A stretch of DNA of 64,000 nt, taken from assembly GCA_946406115.1 (NCBI GenBank), contig OX291544.1, forward strand, positions 26,429,521 to 26,493,520. Direction: 5' to 3'. The DNA comes from Apoda limacodes (taxonomy: Eukaryota > Arthropoda > Insecta > Lepidoptera > Limacodidae). The notes beneath the pieces are model-generated. The model saw nothing but the letters and a program-made list of their open reading frames with translations. It had not been told where the DNA came from and did not search any database. The translations under genes and the position numbers were made by a program. The stretch's first letter is position 1. Each line of letters opens with the position of its first letter. This document shows, piece by piece, positions 45,620-56,794 of the stretch.

Positions 45620-46155
45620 TCAACGTTGGTCTCGTGGTAACGGCCATAACTGACCACCCTTCCGAAAAACAAGTGTGTTGTCATGTATGTTTTACTAGTG
45701 AAGTTTGCCCATGGAACACTACTTGAGCATTTCACCCTCCTCTCCCCCAAATCTAAGGCTGCGGCCGCGCCTGGCACTCTATAGGTATAAAACTCTAGTC
45801 TAGGAGTTCTGTCTCTTCTTACGTTGTTTTGGTTTCCTCTATGTAGGACAGATTACAGAACTCAAAGACGAAGTATGCTCAAACTTATATATACCAAGGT
45901 CCTACCAAAGCCACTGTCCACCTGCGTAAATAAGTACCTAATCTGTTACGGATATTCTCCTAGAAAATAATAAAATATAGCTAGTAGAGTTAGTAGACAT
46001 GTTTCAAACACATGCTGCATCATCATCGTAAAGTTCCAGCTGGCACCCTTCGTTGACACCAATATCATTTGTAAAGCGTCAGGCGTAGGCTGGTAACGGA
46101 GAACTTCCTTGCGGCACGCCATCCTCCGTCAGTCCGCTCTAAGTAACTTCCGTTC
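45620..46155 (-). mobile_element. LINE RT fragment, reversed
   Basis: On the minus strand near 46120-46000, DGVPQGS..., a broken stretch, then NDIGVNEGCQLELYDDDAAC parallels the GVPQGSxLSP...NDI...ALYADDTA region of Jockey-type RTs, with the catalytic YADD read as YDDD. The remainder of the span is unassigned. Confidence 0.5.
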
Positions 46156-46159
46156 AATA

Positions 46160-47205
46160 CAATTTTCATTAACCGTTGTTACATGGTTTAATTTTGGTTC
46201 AATATTGGTTTCAATTTGATCGATTCAATTCAATGGCATTGCGATTCGCATCTTATTGCGATTGCGCAATCTCATTGAAAGCTTTAATTCACCGAACGCT
46301 TTCAATACAATGGTAACAATATTGATCATTGTTTAATGCGGTTGAAACGTGTAAACATGAAATTTAACGATAACTCGCAATGTTCCGCGCACGGTAGCGA
46401 AGTATCTGTATTCATTGACTTTTCGTTATTCGCTGGTGGTGGTTATGATAATGGTTCAAATATGAATTTGGATATTCTTCTGCCAATTCAACTAAAAAAG
46501 TGCTTGAGGCTCCTTTAGTCATTCAAAAACGTTGAGGTTTTCTTTTTTTTTATTCAACAAATTTATTAAATAGTCGCAGATTAACGAAATTCCGCACGTT
46601 CGAGTTCACCAAAAATAGCCACAGCGTAAGAACTGTCGTTACTTCCCTTATTTTCAAATACAAAAAGGGGTTAATTAAACCTATTTGAACACTAATAGGG
46701 TACTTTCTGTAATGACTCTTTATTTCAATGACCTTCTCTACTTAGAAGGCCATTGCTTTTTTTGCATTTTTAATAGTTGAAAATTAATAAATAGTTAACT
46801 AATTTTGTTAATCACGCAGCATAAAATAACACTAGCAAGAGTTTCAGGCATACATATATTAATCTATGTTTCAGGAAATATTTTAGCTCTACAACTATAC
46901 CTGTTGCCGACATGTTTATTTAAATAACCTTTATGACATAACCATAAAACGTATCAATACTAAATTAGTGAATTTTTCACAATTTCACGTTTATAGTTTC
47001 GTTAGAAAAAACTTTGAAGCCGTAAAGTCCGTTGTGTAAAGAAAATTTACAATGTTTTATTTTATTTATTTTTTATACCTACATAAGAACATGAATAATG
47101 ACAGTATAAAAAAATATAAAAATATAGTTTATTCTAAAATTTAGAAGCAACACAGTTGTCTTTGAAAATCTTTTGCTCTGTGGGTCCCTGAATTGAAGAA
47201 CCCAT
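46160..47205. other. Intergenic, nothing identified
   Basis: AT-rich with a weak TTCAATT-rich patch near 46190-46290. The 60-codon frame at 46336-46518 has no recognisable domain. Confidence 0.3.
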
Positions 47206-47209
47206 TAAT

Positions 47210-47385
47210 GCAACAAACGAACAAGTGCAAAAGGGACGTCACCCTATTGAATGGGCAAGCCGAGTCAGAGATATAAAGGTGCGCTTAATATCCATAAAGG
47301 TCATCGGACAATAGTCCTACAAGTTCCCACGTCTGCATAACTGGTCGAACAGGTTTATGTTAGGGTACCTATGTATAGGAAGGGT
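47210..47385 (+). repeat. Dispersed repeat, copy 1 (second copy at 54165-54340)
   Basis: Shares AACGAACAAGTGCAAAA, GTGGGCAAGCC-like, CATCGGACAATAGT, CCTACAAGTTCCCACGTC and GCATAACTGGTC with 54165-54340 in the same orientation. The class is unknown; there is no coding. Confidence 0.75.
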
Positions 47386-47389
47386 GGTC

Positions 47390-48365
47390 ATGCGGTTAGT
47401 TGCCATCCAACTGTCCTTATCTATTTACGAAAATCACTACTTTACACTGAGCAGTGATGGAGAAAACATGGAAGTGTAGAACGCAGAAGATTTAAATCAA
47501 TAAAGGAAAATAATAAAAATACTAATAGAATTCTTGTAACAAAATATGTAGATTATTATTCTGTTACCTAAGATAATCCGCTGTAACTAACAAACTGACT
47601 TCAAGATCGCTAAGTACTGTATTAATCACAAATTTTGATATAAAGTCAAAATTCATAAGTTATAATAACACACTGCACAATTCAAAAATCGCTGTGATCT
47701 TTTTTAAAGTCAAAATAGTATCTACCGAACCCTAAAAGTACAAGTGCTTTGAAATTGTCGACACGAACTAGGGCGGTTTTTTTATCAGTCGCGTGCGTGT
47801 CTAGAGAAATTATAATTCGCGGAGATGATATTGTTACTGCCCCACGTTTTTGTGCTCTGGAAAGTAGCCCATTGATCTTTTATACCAACAAAACTAAAGT
47901 GTATTTTTACGCTTGTTTTATTTGAGCAGTTTTTTAGCATACTTACTCGTACTTCAACTAAAATAAATATAACGTATAATAGTAACGTAAAAAAAATTTT
48001 ACAAACAATCTTTTATATTGTTAAAATAACCGGTCAAGTGCGAGTCGGACTCGCGCACCGAGGATTCCGTAAAAGGTAAACTGTATTGAGGGACAAACTT
48101 AACTTTGCCATTGGACAACTGTTGTCCCAATACATCGACAATAGGTCTGCAAAAAAGTTTATGATCGCAAAAGAATTTTTTTTTGTGGTGTAGCAACAAA
48201 TTTACGGTTTTCATATTTTTTCCTTGATGTGTGCTACATGGCATTGCTTTTTGCCAAATTTCATGATTCTAGGTCGATAGGAAGAACGTAAGTAAGGTTA
48301 CAGTTATTTGTGTCCCAATATGTGACAAATATAACTTAAATATTTGGGCATATTGGCATACTAGA
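47390..48365. other. Intergenic; short repeat near 48028-48100
   Basis: CCGGTCAAGTGCGAGTCGGA CTCGCGCACCGAGGATTCCG is a common interspersed-repeat phrase in insect genomes. Nothing else is assigned. Confidence 0.4.
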
Positions 48366-48369
48366 GATA

Positions 48370-49010
48370 TTATGTTTTTGGATACATTTTTAATGGGTAG
48401 GTTTCATATGCGAAACAAGTGTTATATATTTTTCAGAGTTATTAGTTTTACCACAGATTATATAACTTTTACTAAGTTTAGTTATTGGGCAATGTCTTTT
48501 AATTCCAATTCAAATGCTTTATTTCTTAAAAAATAGGATGTCATATCACTTTATTGAAGTCAAGAAACTGTAAATTACTTGTAACTACCGTTTCGAAATC
48601 AAAATGGCGTTCTGGTGATAAGAAACTCTCCAGCAGTCGCTTTTTAATTTTAATTAATCGCTAAAAATCATCAAGTAAATTATTTTAACAAAAAAATATT
48701 TTGTCCCATGCATTTTATCATCAATATCATCTTTAATTATGTAATAAGCTTTTTCAAAAAGATTCTGTTTTACAAAATATACATATAAACATACTTCTGC
48801 TGGGATTTTATGGTAAAAACGGATAAAATGTCCTTTAAATCATCTTTCTACTTTCTTAAGCCTTGTGTGGAGCCAGTTAGTGCCTATTTCGAGTATAACG
48901 ATTATAAATATCGCTATTCTTTTTAAAACAGTCAATATTTTTATGAACATAAATCATCTAATATGTACTAAGACGGTAAGATTAAAACCAAATGTATAAA
49001 ATGTTTAACA
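48370..49010 (-). mobile_element. LINE 3' fragment, reversed (left arm of a head-to-head pair)
   Basis: On the minus strand, about 49010-48960 reads ILTLPS-x-YIL, then RFKGHFIRFYHKIPAEVCLY near 48850 and FEKAYYIIKDDIDDK near 48750, the C-terminus of the same LINE family as at 59060. The minus copy lies directly before the plus copy that starts at about 49070, and the two can fold on each other. Confidence 0.75.
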
Positions 49011-49069
49011 CCAAATAAAAAACGGGGAGCAGTTAGATATTGAAGATACCTAATACAGTGTTCTTAGTT

Positions 49070-50580
49070 ATTACCGTAGATATAAAGCTTCAGTGGAGCC
49101 CACACATAGCTAGATCGGCGAATAGATTGGTTCTGCAGCATTCGCGGTTAAAAAGATTCGTCAACTTACGGATGAAGATACTGCCCAGATAGTTAAACTT
49201 CAGTTACTTTCATAGCGTGATGTCCTACAGCATTTTACTATAGGGACACGCAGCTGATATCCATATTATACAATTATCCAAATATATTTACAATCTATAC
49301 CAAAGATACTCTATGAGAGATAAATTTAAGGAAATCAAGGTCTTAACCCTACCGTCTTGGTATATATTAGGTAATCTATTAATAATTAATAATTAGATAA
49401 TCTGCAGGACAAGGTGAAGCTGGCGTCCAAAAAACTTGGTGTACTGAACAGAGCAAAGCAGTTATTCACGTCCATATGGAGTCCTGCTGCCATCTCTGGG
49501 TGGGTGCACCCGGATACCAGCTTGGCCCTTTTGAATCGGTCTAACGACGGGGTGTGAGAATTGTCGACGATTTCAAAGTCACTGACTTTGCCTCCCTGTG
49601 TGTATTACACCGCTTGTACAATGGGTTGTGTTCTGAGGAATTGTTTGAAATGATGCCCACGGCTACTTTCTACCGTCGCACCGCTCGTCATCGGCAGGGA
49701 ATTCATTCTCAAAATTTAGAACCGAAATGGTCGCGTACAGTCCGGTTTCAGAGAAACTTCCTCCCGAGAACGCTTGAGTTGTGGAATGAGCTCCCTGCTA
49801 AGGTTTTCTCCAAGGACTACAGTATGGGGTTCTCTAAGAAAGAAGTTATTGTTTTTCTGAAGGGTCGGAAAGGCGCGAGTGATACCCCTGGTGTTGCGAG
49901 CGTCCATAAGCTACGGTGACCGCTTTCCATCAGGCGGGCCGTAAGCTTGTTTGCCATCTTAGTGATATAAAAAAAAAATATGTTCATAAAAATATCGAAT
50001 TTTTAAAAAGAACGGCGATATTCATAATAGTAATACTCGAAATAGATACAAACTTGCGCTGATCACACAAGGTTTAAGAAAATAGATAAATCATTTAAAG
50101 GACATCGTATCCGTTTTTACAATAAAGTCCCTGCAGAAGTATGTTTATATTTATATTTCGTAAAAAACAAACTTGTCGAATAAGCTTATTACACAATTAA
50201 AGACTACCTTGATGATTAAAGCATGGGAAAAAATATTGTTTGTTAAAATAATTTACTTGATAATTTGTATTGATTAATTAAAATTAAAAGAGCGACTGCT
50301 GGAGAGTCACTTTCGCCGTTTCTTTTTACTAGAACGCCATTTTGACTTCGAAACGGTAGTGACTAGTAATTTATAGTTTATTGACGTCCAAAAAGTGATA
50401 TTGTATTCTATTTTTGAAAAATAAATCGCCCAAAAAAAAACTAATGAAAGTTATTATGAATGAACTAACAACTTACGCAATAAGACCAACCCTGAAAAAT
50501 ATATAACATTTGTTTCGCAAATAAAACCTACCCATTAAAAAGGTATCCAAAAAACAATAATTTCTCTAGTATATAATAGT
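49070..50580 (+). mobile_element. LINE 3' fragment, forward, interrupted by another LINE
   Basis: From about 49080: DIKLQWSPHIARSANRL, then SYFHSVMSYSILL and GHAADIH, and MRDKFKEIKVLTLPSWYIL to about 49370. A different LINE (49394-49985) interrupts it, and the coding resumes with SFKGHRIRFYNKVPAEVCLY near 50095 and AYYTIKDYLDD near 50190. Matches the family of 59060-60315. Confidence 0.8.
49394..49985 (+). mobile_element. CAGGCGG-type LINE 3' copy nested in another LINE
   Basis: Starts CTGCAGGACAAGGTGAAGCT GGCGTCCAAAAAACTTGGTG, the same as about 17605 in the copy at 16440-18262. It includes the LWNELPAKVFSKDYSMGFSK C-terminus (about 49775-49840) and the CAGGCGGGCCGTAAGCTTGT tail plus A run. 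A 121-codon frame (49554-49919) remains open, so it is fairly young. Confidence 0.9.
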
Positions 50581-50659
50581 ACATTATAAAACAAGTAAGC
50601 TTCTTAGGTCTTATACCTACTAAGTGTAATGAAAGCTCTTTTACATGAAATTTAGTTCA

Positions 50660-51030
50660 TTTAGTCTAAGGCTCACGAGTGTCATACAAAATTGTTGTCA
50701 CACTTTCGTGGAAACCCATAAATAACAACAAATTTTGTTCACACAAAAAGGTAAATATTTGTGACAAAAATGTAATAAGAAACACTTAACAGCTAATATC
50801 TTAAAAACTACTTAACCGATTTTGATGTAACTTGCACTGTTCTCTCAATTAAATTTAACGAACAAAGAATTATTAAAATTTGTTTTTTTTCCTGAGAAAT
50901 ACGTGAACATACATACAGTTATGAAATTTGAGACATCTGTTAAGAAGCCCACATTTGGGAAATTCTATTTATATTACATATGTACATACCTACGGGTCGA
51001 ATAAATAACCTCCTTTTTTAAGTCGGTTAA
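50660..51030. repeat. Dispersed repeat ending in AAGTCGGTTAAAA
   Basis: The start (CTCACGAGTGTCATACAAAA) resembles 9868-9905. The end, CCTCCTTTTTTAAGTCGGTT, is the inverse of TTTAACCGACTCCAAAAAAG at 44727, both typical of a dispersed GTCGGTT element. Confidence 0.5.
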
Positions 51031-51251
51031 AAATGGCGCGTGGACTTCTTAATTCGAGCGTCACGCCTGTGGAAGTATAAACAAACAAATACGTACCCGC
51101 CAGCAGAAGCGCCAACAGCCTTTGTAAGTATTTTGCTAAGATTAAATGAAAATACTAACTCATAAGGCATCCTTTACTGCACCGTTTTCAGCATCTTAAT
51201 ATCCATAACGCAAGTGCCTTTTACTTATAGATTTTTAATAAAAATTCAAAA

Positions 51252-51387
51252 CACGAAGAAACAATACTTCTACCCGCCATTTTTAATTTAAGGGGTTACC
51301 AATTTTTGCTTTATAACAACACACGAAGAAAATATACCTCTAGCCGCCATTTTGAATTTGAGGGGTAAATAATCTTTGCTCTATAAC
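51252..51387. repeat. Two-copy tandem duplication, ~67 bp unit
   Basis: ACACGAAGAAACAATACTTC...ATAAC (51252-51317) is followed by ACACGAAGAAAATATACCTC...ATAAC (51320-51386), with CCGCCATTTT in both. The units differ at about ten sites. Confidence 0.8.
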
Positions 51388-51501
51388 TTGCTTATATTGA
51401 TGTTTTCAGCAGAAATGGTAGGAATTCAATTGTTTAAAATTAAAATGTCAATAAGTTAAAAATGTGAAAAGCGGGACTCAATTAGTCTTTAAGCCATTAT
51501 C

Positions 51502-51777
51502 ATGCCAGAGCCACAGTCTGTTGAGAGATGCAGTAATGTTGCTGTACTTAAGGAGGTACTTGGTAACGACGAAAACGATGGTGTCATCGGGAATGCTGCC
51601 CAGTCAACAACGAACATCGACATTGAATATCATGATAACTACAAAAAGGAATTAGATGCTAATAAATTAAAAATAACAATAGTTGGAAATAAGACAATGC
51701 TGAACACTGCCCAAGAAGTAGTGCGAAAGTGTAGAGAATTTAATTCCATACAAAGTTGTTATGATAGCAGTCGTTAA
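51502..51777 (+). CDS. Unknown 91-codon ORF
   Basis: It starts at ATG 51502 (MPEPQSVERCSNVAVLKEVL) and ends with TAA after a charged region (KKELDANKLKITIVGNK and VRKCREFNSIQ). Composition looks more protein-like than the neighbouring frames. No acceptor, promoter or domain could be tied to it, and a retroposon tail begins immediately after (51780). It could be a remnant of a mobile-element ORF. Confidence 0.25.
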   Translation: MPEPQSVERCSNVAVLKEVLGNDENDGVIGNAAQSTTNIDIEYHDNYKKELDANKLKITIVGNKTMLNTAQEVVRKCREFNSIQSCYDSSR

Positions 51778-51779
51778 GC

Positions 51780-51940
51780 CAAGTCAGAGGTCTTATGAGT
51801 GGCATGAAAACTCTGACAGTTGAATAGACATATGTTCACCAATTTGCACTAGCCTAGCGCGAGAGATTATGGACTAAGCCTCCGCCTCCAACAACGCCTG
51901 TACCCCTGTAGTGAGGTGTATAATGGCTGAGGCATTGCTT
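51780..51940 (+). mobile_element. Retroposon 3' end
   Basis: GTGGCATGAAAACTCTGACA, TAGCCTAGCGCGAGAGATTA and CAACGCCTGTACCCCTGTAG TGAGGTGTATAATGGCTGA form a known-looking tail type, related to 18950-19045. Confidence 0.6.
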
Positions 51941-52065
51941 ATATACATTTATGTCCTAAAGTTAATAATAACGGAGATAATTTGATAGATTACATTTTGC
52001 CACTAATTTCTGTTTTATTTAATTAAGTATTGATTTAACAGTAAGAATTGTAAGAATTTTGGACT

Positions 52066-52200
52066 CCCTTGCAGCCTAATTGGTAGTGTGACAGACTGTT
52101 GTGCAGAGGGTGTGAGTTCGATTCCCGCACTGGACAAACATACGTTGGGTCCCAACTGTTTTTGTTGAAAACTTCAAACTAACCTAGTTATTGACCAAAA
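52066..52200 (+). mobile_element. tRNA-derived SINE, forward
   Basis: CTCCCTTGCAGCCTAATTGG TAGTGTGACAGACTG carries an A-box-like element, and GAGTTCGATTCCC a B-box. Body CGCACTGGACAAACATACGT. It is the forward counterpart of the copies at 14225 and 28443. It is not a functional tRNA: no cloverleaf was found beyond the boxes. Confidence 0.75.
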
Positions 52201-52204
52201 ATAA

Positions 52205-52725
52205 TTTATTCCTTTTATTCAAAATAGGCAGCGCACGGGTGGGATTTGGTTGCCATGATTCATTTAGACTAAAATTGACCTCATCTAAACGCTACAGCAA
52301 TAACATTTCTGTCGTTAATTTTTCAACATGAAATGCTAACCTGGCTGACCTACACCGGCATTCACAGAACTTTCACTTGTACGCACACTTATACGCACAA
52401 CGATGTAGTTCTGCAGAATTTTAAAGTGTATATTTTCATTATATTTAACTAACATCTTAACGAACATTTACCCATAGTTATAATAACTGATAACATTTAA
52501 ATTTCACTAAGATACCCTCATACACGTTGCCATTGAAATCAAAATACCGCTGCATTACCTATTCAAACACAATAAAGCAACTGTGTTGTGCCGATACCAT
52601 CAGAAGTTGCAAGTCTAAAGCCCACTTACAACAAGCTGCTTACAAAGATCTAATCTCGCTATTGTTTTGAAATAGCTGTCCTGTGATAGAAACATCTATA
52701 GGACATGATGTAAGAATAAATATAT
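52205..52725. other. Intergenic, nothing identified
   Basis: No coding frame or repeat could be named. Confidence 0.3.
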
Positions 52726-52730
52726 CTTGT

Positions 52731-52948
52731 CTACTTGAGTTTTGGTTTCACCCTCTGAAAAGGGGCAATAGATTTACTAAAACTGAAACGTGATTTTCTA
52801 GCCCTTGTCCCAATTCCATAGAGACCTACTTCGTAATCTAAATAATTGTTGGTGATTGTTATTTTAAACAAATGACTACCTTCTGATATTAAATTTAGTC
52901 TAATTTTTCTTCTTGCAATAGTATAAAAGTTTTTATTCAATACATTAA
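52731..52948 (-). CDS. Possible terminal exon of an unknown minus-strand gene
   Basis: TTTTTTTATTTTAATCTCAT TTTGCCAG on the minus strand is a strong acceptor, followed by 72 open codons and TAG (52733-52731). The peptide (NFYTIARRKIRLNLISEG, YLDYEVGLYGIGTRARKS, ending RVKPKLK) is basic and looks coding. A second minus-strand open stretch of about 45 codons ends at about 53327, but a linking splice pattern was not found. It may be a pseudogene. Confidence 0.35.
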
Positions 52949-53329
52949 CTGGCAAAATGAGATTAAAATAAAAAAATCTACTTAGAAAGTTAATATAAAT
53001 TTAAACTTACTTTTAAATACAATTCATAAATACTTAATCTGAGATGATTCATAATTTAATATTTTATAACACTTCTTAGACCGCTGTGTGCCCATGATAC
53101 TAGCAGCATTACCTCTCTAAATAGCTTTTTTATTGTGCTATGAGACCTATCTTAGATTTCTGAATTATTTACAGTACTTGATGACCTCAGACTAAGTAAA
53201 ACTTCTTCTGTACTAAATTAAAACAGTCAAAACCTGAGGCTTAACCTTCCATAGCACGCTATAATATGTTAGAAGTTATTAAAAGTAGTACCGGGCGTGT
53301 ATGTTGCTGATCTTCACGGATTATTATTG

Positions 53330-54160
53330 ACGGGTAACTTGGCTACGAGATTTCCATAAGAAAGTTCATTTCTTTTTTTTTTACAAGTTCCAAATTGCAA
53401 GATTGCAATTTTCTCATGACCATAAACTGGTCAAACTTGTTTTGGACAATGGACTTTGTCTATTGAAACCAGTAACTGTCCTTGCTTCTTTTATGGCTTT
53501 GATTTGTAGAAGGGCTCTGCTCTATCAAACTGGTCTGACCACTTCTACATAAGGTGGGAAAGGACACTTTCTTAAATGACCCTTTATTTGCATTCGCCAA
53601 TACGGCACATCTTCAATATTTGAGACTCACGGTTAAAATGTTTATTGCATATATTACGGTTGTGCTCATTCGAGAAAACTTGTTGAGTTTGTCTCTAAAA
53701 TATTATTTGAATAGCAAAAAAAGAAACCATTCTAATTTCGTGAAATCTTTTACAGAAAGGCGTAGAGTGCCATGAAAGATTTATAAAAAAAAAACTTTAT
53801 CTCAGAAATTCCCCGTACATTTCAGTTTGTATAAAGAATAAAAAAAATCAGAGGTAGGAGTTTTTGATTTCATAAGATTCTTCATAGCTATTTTTTAACG
53901 TTATTTCTCATATGTATTATCTATGTATATACTCGATAACGTTGAATCTTTAAATGATTGTTTGATCCTACAAGTAATAGAAGATAAGTAGATTTCAAAA
54001 AGAGCGTTAAAATATATAGTAATTAAATATGTGTATTGTACAACGAAATATTAATATGTGCTTTTATATAAAGTACTAAGTAGTTTTTAATACCAAAAAA
54101 TCGTGAGTTCGATAAGTGACTGCATATCACACTCAGTTTTTGAGGAAAAACTTATTGCCC
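53330..54160. other. Intergenic; decayed minus-strand frame near 53540-53327
   Basis: On the minus strand, TSLIEQSPSTNQSHKRSKD, a stop, then NKFDQFMVMRKLQSCNLELV and LSYGNLVAKLPVNNNP form an open stretch broken by one TAG. No family is recognised. The rest is AT-rich. Confidence 0.25.
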
Positions 54161-54164
54161 GTGT

Positions 54165-54340
54165 GTATCATAAACGAACAAGTGCAAAAACGACGGTCCC
54201 CACCGAGTGGGCAAGCCAAGTCTAAGGATAATAACATAATAAAAGGTGCATGTAACTTCCGTGAGGGACATCGGACAATAGTTCCTACAAGTTCCCACGT
54301 CCGCATAACTGGTCAAACAGGTTTGTTTGGGTAACTCATA
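54165..54340 (+). repeat. Dispersed repeat, copy 2 (first copy at 47210-47385)
   Basis: Same anchors as copy 1: AACGAACAAGTGCAAAA, GAGTGGGCAAGCCAAGTC, CATCGGACAATAGTTCCTAC and CATAACTGGTCAAACAGGTT. Confidence 0.75.
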
Positions 54341-54599
54341 ACTGACTAAAGGGTGGTCACCCTTTGACCGTGCTTATCAAGTACGTGATGGAACAAATGT
54401 GCCTATATTTATCTATGGATGAGACCGTTATTTCGCAAGTATTGTATGTATGGTGTGTGTGGGAATTTAATTTTAGGTAGCGTCATTAGCGGATAATCGT
54501 AGATAATGAAATTAAATGAATACATAAATTAGTAATGTTACGTAGATATATTGGTTGATAGATATTGCTGATAATAACAACTGTGATTGTTACCGAAAC

Positions 54600-55065
54600 A
54601 TTACTTAGTTACCAATTTCATTCTCACTACCCCGACCAACCTCGGCACGGTCGCAAAACTATTGTTAGGCGGCCTCGGTACGTACTAACGGCCCCAGATG
54701 ACGATCTCGCTGTCCGGATAGCGAGATTAGTCTCTACGACCTCCCCCTAACACGAAACCGACGGCTTCGTCGGCGCCCGCAAGGATACACGAAGTATCAA
54801 AGAGTGCCGAGGCGCTTCTCGCCCCTACTCAATCGCAACCGCACTCGCGTAACGGGGAACTCCCCTCCTGGCGCTGACTCACCTTCGGGTTCGAGACTCA
54901 CACCGGTCGAAGGGACAACCCAAGCCGAGGCTCCCCCCGCGGAGAGCTCTTGAGCGTTGGGCGCTATATGGGCTAAGGCTCCTTCAGAGTCTCGCCCCAA
55001 AAAGCCCGGTGAAGCAGTAATGGCTGCAACAGCCAACTGCATTGTCAGTTCAGAAAAAAAAAATC
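54600..55065 (+). mobile_element. Jockey-like LINE 3' end, forward
   Basis: A short coding end (HGRKTIVRRPRYVLTAPDDD) and a GC-rich 3' UTR (ACGAAACCGACGGCTTCGTC to AACAGCCAACTGCATTGTCA plus an A run) match, in opposite orientation, the 3' end at 26028-26430. Confidence 0.9.
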
Positions 55066-55069
55066 AAAA

Positions 55070-55920
55070 ATTATTCAAATGATTTTTGCTAATGATGCTT
55101 GAAGCGAAAAATTCAATTGAATGTATTTTTGTCTTAACTGCATGAATTTTTACTATAACGATAAATAGATAATTTTTAAATAGTATTAAATTTTTGACTA
55201 TCCTCGTCTGAAAATAATGATTACAGTACGTTTTCAAAATCAGAGAAAATTCTTACAAAATAGCGAGACAAATGCAAAGCCTATCTAAAAACATGCATGA
55301 TTTTGTACAGGTACAAACTTCCAAAATAACATATGTTTTTACTATTCAAGAGAAATCAAACAATAAAGACATAAACAATATATGTTACTATAAGCTTCTA
55401 TATACAGGGTTAAGGGTTAGGTCGACCTAAAAGACCTCCTTTAACATAATTTCGGACTGATTTGACTATGAAACAGTACCCTAAACCTTACTGTTCTCAA
55501 GTTAGTACTTTGAAGGATTTTTTAAAAATTGCCGTTTTTTTTCTATTGTCCCCTTTTTTTGTGTAGAAGATTAGTTGCTTAATTATTCTGAACACTAAAA
55601 TTGCAAGTACTTTACCAACTGAGTCGTAGTAGACGATGAACAGTATAAAAAAAAAATTTTCTTCTTCTTCTTTCTTCAATATTAGAAAAAAAGTCTATGA
55701 CAGTTGTGCTGCAGATGTTTGTGAAAATATCTTCGGTTCCTTAGCTTTCTAACAAGGTACAACAAGCTAGGGTATTTTCAGGATTCTCAGAAAAAACTTT
55801 GATGAAACGCCACTTGTTAGTATTCAAAGATAATGGTAATAGAGCGTCAAATTTATAACGTAGGTCAGAAAACATTATAAAACAATGAAAAAGATATCAA
55901 ATTATGTTTATTAATCTTTT
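55070..55920. other. Intergenic, AT-rich, nothing identified
   Basis: No gene-like frame or structured repeat. Confidence 0.3.
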
Positions 55921-55925
55921 TAACT

Positions 55926-56420
55926 TACAGTCTACAATACATGTTCCATATATCCGCCTCTGTTTCGCGTGCACAAACTCGCATTCTGTGTCTTTTTTTA
56001 CGACGCCAGTTGTTAAACACCTTCATATTTCGTTTGCGGCATAAATTATTTTCTGTCGCAAAACAACAACAGATGTTATTGGATTTGGTTCATCGTACAC
56101 TAATCTTTTTATGTGTCCCCACACATAAAAACCCATGGGGGTCAAGTCTGGACTCCTACTTGCTACAGTGGCCACGGTGTTGGTCCACCTCTTCCGATCC
56201 ACTTAGTTGCATAATTAGTGTCCAGCCACTCTCTGACACTTTTTCTGCAGTGCCCCCTTCATGCTAAAACCACATGTCTCGAATGAGGTTTAGTGGTATG
56301 TCGTAAAGCAAATCGAGTAAATCATGTCAAACCATTTGATTGAGCCTTATTTTCTCCCTGAAAATGTGAATGGAGAATCTTACGAAACTTTTTTGAGACT
56401 TTTACTTGCATCAGAAACAT
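55926..56420 (-). mobile_element. DDE transposase remnant with a flipped internal segment
   Basis: The minus strand from about 56320 down reads LLDLLYDIPLNLIRDMWF-stop-HEGG, then fragments of TNYATKWIGRGGP and SRSPDLTPMGFYVWGHIKRL with frameshifts, to a C-terminus near 55940. This is the IRRRMWFQHDGA...WIGRGGP..WPPRSPDLTPLDFFLWG pattern of Tc1/mariner-like transposases. The piece that should precede it (HLIEPYFLPENVNGESYETF) is on the plus strand at 56328-56387, so this part is inverted. Confidence 0.75.
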
Positions 56421-56640
56421 GCTTTTTGAATGTGAGTAAAAAATGTACATTCTAAAGCTGAAACCCTTTACAAATCTCCTAGATACAAAAATATTTTTTT
56501 TATAACAAATGAAAATTAAATTTTGGAATTTAATAATCAATTTCAATAACTTTATGATTTATTAATTATTTTATTTTATGGTCAGTCAGTGTTAATAAAT
56601 TAAAATTTATATTTTAGCTTTAACTAGTTGTTCATAAAAA

Positions 56641-56794
56641 ATGTTTGTAAAGCATTACCTTTCCTCACACTTAGCATAGCACAAAAGTTTAATATACAAA
56701 TTGAATGTAAAGGACATTGTAGTATTGAAAAAAAAACAAGGTATCCTTTTGCTGAGCAATGGACCATGGAGCATAAGCGGGGAATCAACAATGC
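56641..56794 (+). other. Possible lone coding exon
   Basis: CCTTTCCTCACACTTAG precedes 36 open codons (IAQKFNIQIECKGHCSIEKK ... FAEQWTMEHKRGINNA) ending at GTAAGT (56795). Both splice signals are good, but no partner exon or family was found. Confidence 0.25.

Noticed and set aside
52070..52145. Possible tRNA gene (A and B boxes)
   Set aside because: The same sequence recurs at 14225 and 28443 with SINE bodies and lacks a foldable cloverleaf, so it is a SINE head.
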